Positions 5,145-5,996 of a stretch of 5,996 bases of DNA are shown here, one piece after another. The stretch is from the NCBI GenBank assembly GCA_030039975.1, contig JASHUO010000175.1:1-5996 (forward strand). Reading direction: 5' to 3'. The translations under genes were made by a program, and so were the position numbers. This DNA comes from Alphaproteobacteria bacterium (GTDB taxonomy: Bacteria; Pseudomonadota; Alphaproteobacteria; ATCC43930; CGMCC-115725). The stretch's first letter is position 1. The number at the start of each line of letters is the position of its first letter. Under the pieces are notes generated by a model. The model was not told the origin of the DNA. It searched no databases and saw only the letters and a program-made list of their open reading frames with translations.

Positions 5145-5996
5145 TCAGCTCGGCGCCAGGGTCAGGTGCACCGTAAAGACCGAGCCTTCGCCCAGCTCGC
5201 TTTCGATATCGAGCGCGCCGCGGTGGCGGTTGACGATGTGCTTGACGATGGCAAGGCCGAGCCCGGTGCCGCCCAGCTCGCGCGAGCGTGCGGCATCGAC
5301 CCGGTAGAAGCGCTCAGTCAAGCGCGGCAGGTGCTCGCGCGGGATGCCCTCGCCGTGATCATGCACGGCGACAGCGATGGCCGGCGGCCGTTCGCCCGGC
5401 CGGCTGCCCGGCAGGATGCGCGGCGAGGGCCGGGCGCTCACCTCGATCGGCGTGCCCGGGCGGCCATATTTGATGGCGTTGTCGAGCAGGTTCTGGAACA
5501 CCTGGGCGAGCTCGTCGGGATCGCCCAGCACCTCGACCGGTGCCGCTGGCAGGTCGAGGCTGATGCGCATGTCGCGCGCGGTCGAGCGCTGCTCCAGCAG
5601 GTCGGCGACGGTGCGCAGCACACGCTCGAGATCGACCCGCTCGGTCGGCGGCCGGTGCTCGTTCATCTCGATGCGCGACAGCGACAGCAGATCGTCGACG
5701 AGCCGCTTCATGCGCTGCGACTGCTCGGCCATGATGCCAAGGAAATGGTCGCGCGCGGCGGCGTCGTCATGCGCCGGGCCGCGCAGCGTCTCGATAAAGC
5801 CGATGAGCGAGGCGAGCGGCGTGCGCAGCTCATGGCTGGCATTGGCGACGAAATCGGCGCGCAACCGCTCGCTGCGCTTCGCGGCGGTGAGATCGTGCAA
5901 GGTCAGCACCGCGGCGGCGCCCTCTGCCGTATGCGGCCGCAACGCCGCGAAGCGGGCCGACAGGTGACGCTCGATCGGCGTCGTCATGTCAAATTC
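5145..5996 (-). CDS. phoR: Phosphate regulon sensor histidine kinase PhoR, 5' end cut by window edge
   Basis: The frame is open to the right edge (Glu-Phe-Asp precede the Met at 5987), so 5987 is very probably an internal Met and the true start lies outside. What remains is the end of a PAS-like domain (the PIERHLSARFA strand to LTLHDLT) followed by the whole kinase core. Numbering from Met 5987, the dimerisation domain carries the phospho-acceptor His52 in SHELRTP; the catalytic domain shows the N box QNLLDNAIKY (165-174), G1 box HDHGEGIP (209-216), F box ERFYRVD (225-231) and G2 box GGTGLGLAIVKHI (239-251). The sequence DFVANASHELRTPLASLIGF is typical of PhoR. It phosphorylates PhoB under phosphate limitation, governed by Pst and PhoU. 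The missing part should hold the membrane segments. It is separated from phoB by the pst genes and by the Pho-box promoter, so it is probably transcribed at least partly on its own. Confidence 0.93.
   Translation of the reverse strand, partial: EFDMTTPIERHLSARFAALRPHTAEGAAAVLTLHDLTAAKRSERLRADFVANASHELRTPLASLIGFIETLRGPAHDDAAARDHFLGIMAEQSQRMKRLVDDLLSLSRIEMNEHRPPTERVDLERVLRTVADLLEQRSTARDMRISLDLPAAPVEVLGDPDELAQVFQNLLDNAIKYGRPGTPIEVSARPSPRILPGSRPGERPPAIAVAVHDHGEGIPREHLPRLTERFYRVDAARSRELGGTGLGLAIVKHIVNRHRGALDIESELGEGSVFTVHLTLAPS

Noticed and set aside
5145..5987. phoR as a complete 280-residue gene starting at 5987.
   Set aside because: The frame continues without a stop to the edge, and the Met lies inside a PAS-like domain; a complete PhoR would be longer and include membrane segments.

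Overview
The window is a GC-rich stretch carrying most of a phosphate-starvation (Pho) locus. Every gene supported here is on the minus strand, so the biological order runs from high to low coordinates: phoR (5' end cut by the window edge), a 313-base intergenic region with a Pho-box promoter, pstC, pstA, pstB, phoU, phoB, and an unrecognised membrane-protein gene cut by the other edge. The GC bias, the gene order and the style of the PhoR, PhoB and PstB proteins suggest an alphaproteobacterium, perhaps of Rhodospirillales type. The order is assigned from general familiarity, not from a search.

Region by region: 5145-5996 encodes the catalytic part of the PhoR sensor kinase. Bases 4832-5144 hold no gene. 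They contain four degenerate Pho-box heptads at an exact 11-base period (5025-5064), possible -10 elements, and a leader of roughly 180-200 bases with two adjacent hairpins (4972-5011). Bases 709-4831 encode the two Pst permeases, the Pst ATPase, PhoU and PhoB. pstC/pstA and pstA/pstB overlap by 4 bases (the first depends on which of two ATGs starts pstA), pstB and phoU are 16 bases apart, and phoU/phoB overlap by 1 base. Bases 1-674 encode a polytopic membrane protein of unknown function, 34 bases after phoB with a small perfect hairpin in the gap.

How the parts work together, from family knowledge: PstCAB imports inorganic phosphate delivered by the periplasmic protein PstS, and together with PhoU signals phosphate status to PhoR. 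When phosphate is scarce PhoR phosphorylates PhoB, which binds Pho boxes and activates the pst operon, including phoB itself. No pstS lies between phoR and pstC, where many relatives carry it. The arrangement resembles Caulobacter, where pstS is at a separate locus.

I found no mobile element, CRISPR array, tRNA, rRNA or phage signature, and nothing that looks like a wholly new system. The points most worth a second look are the extended Pho-box array, the missing pstS, the structured pst leader and the uncharacterised membrane gene at the end of the operon.
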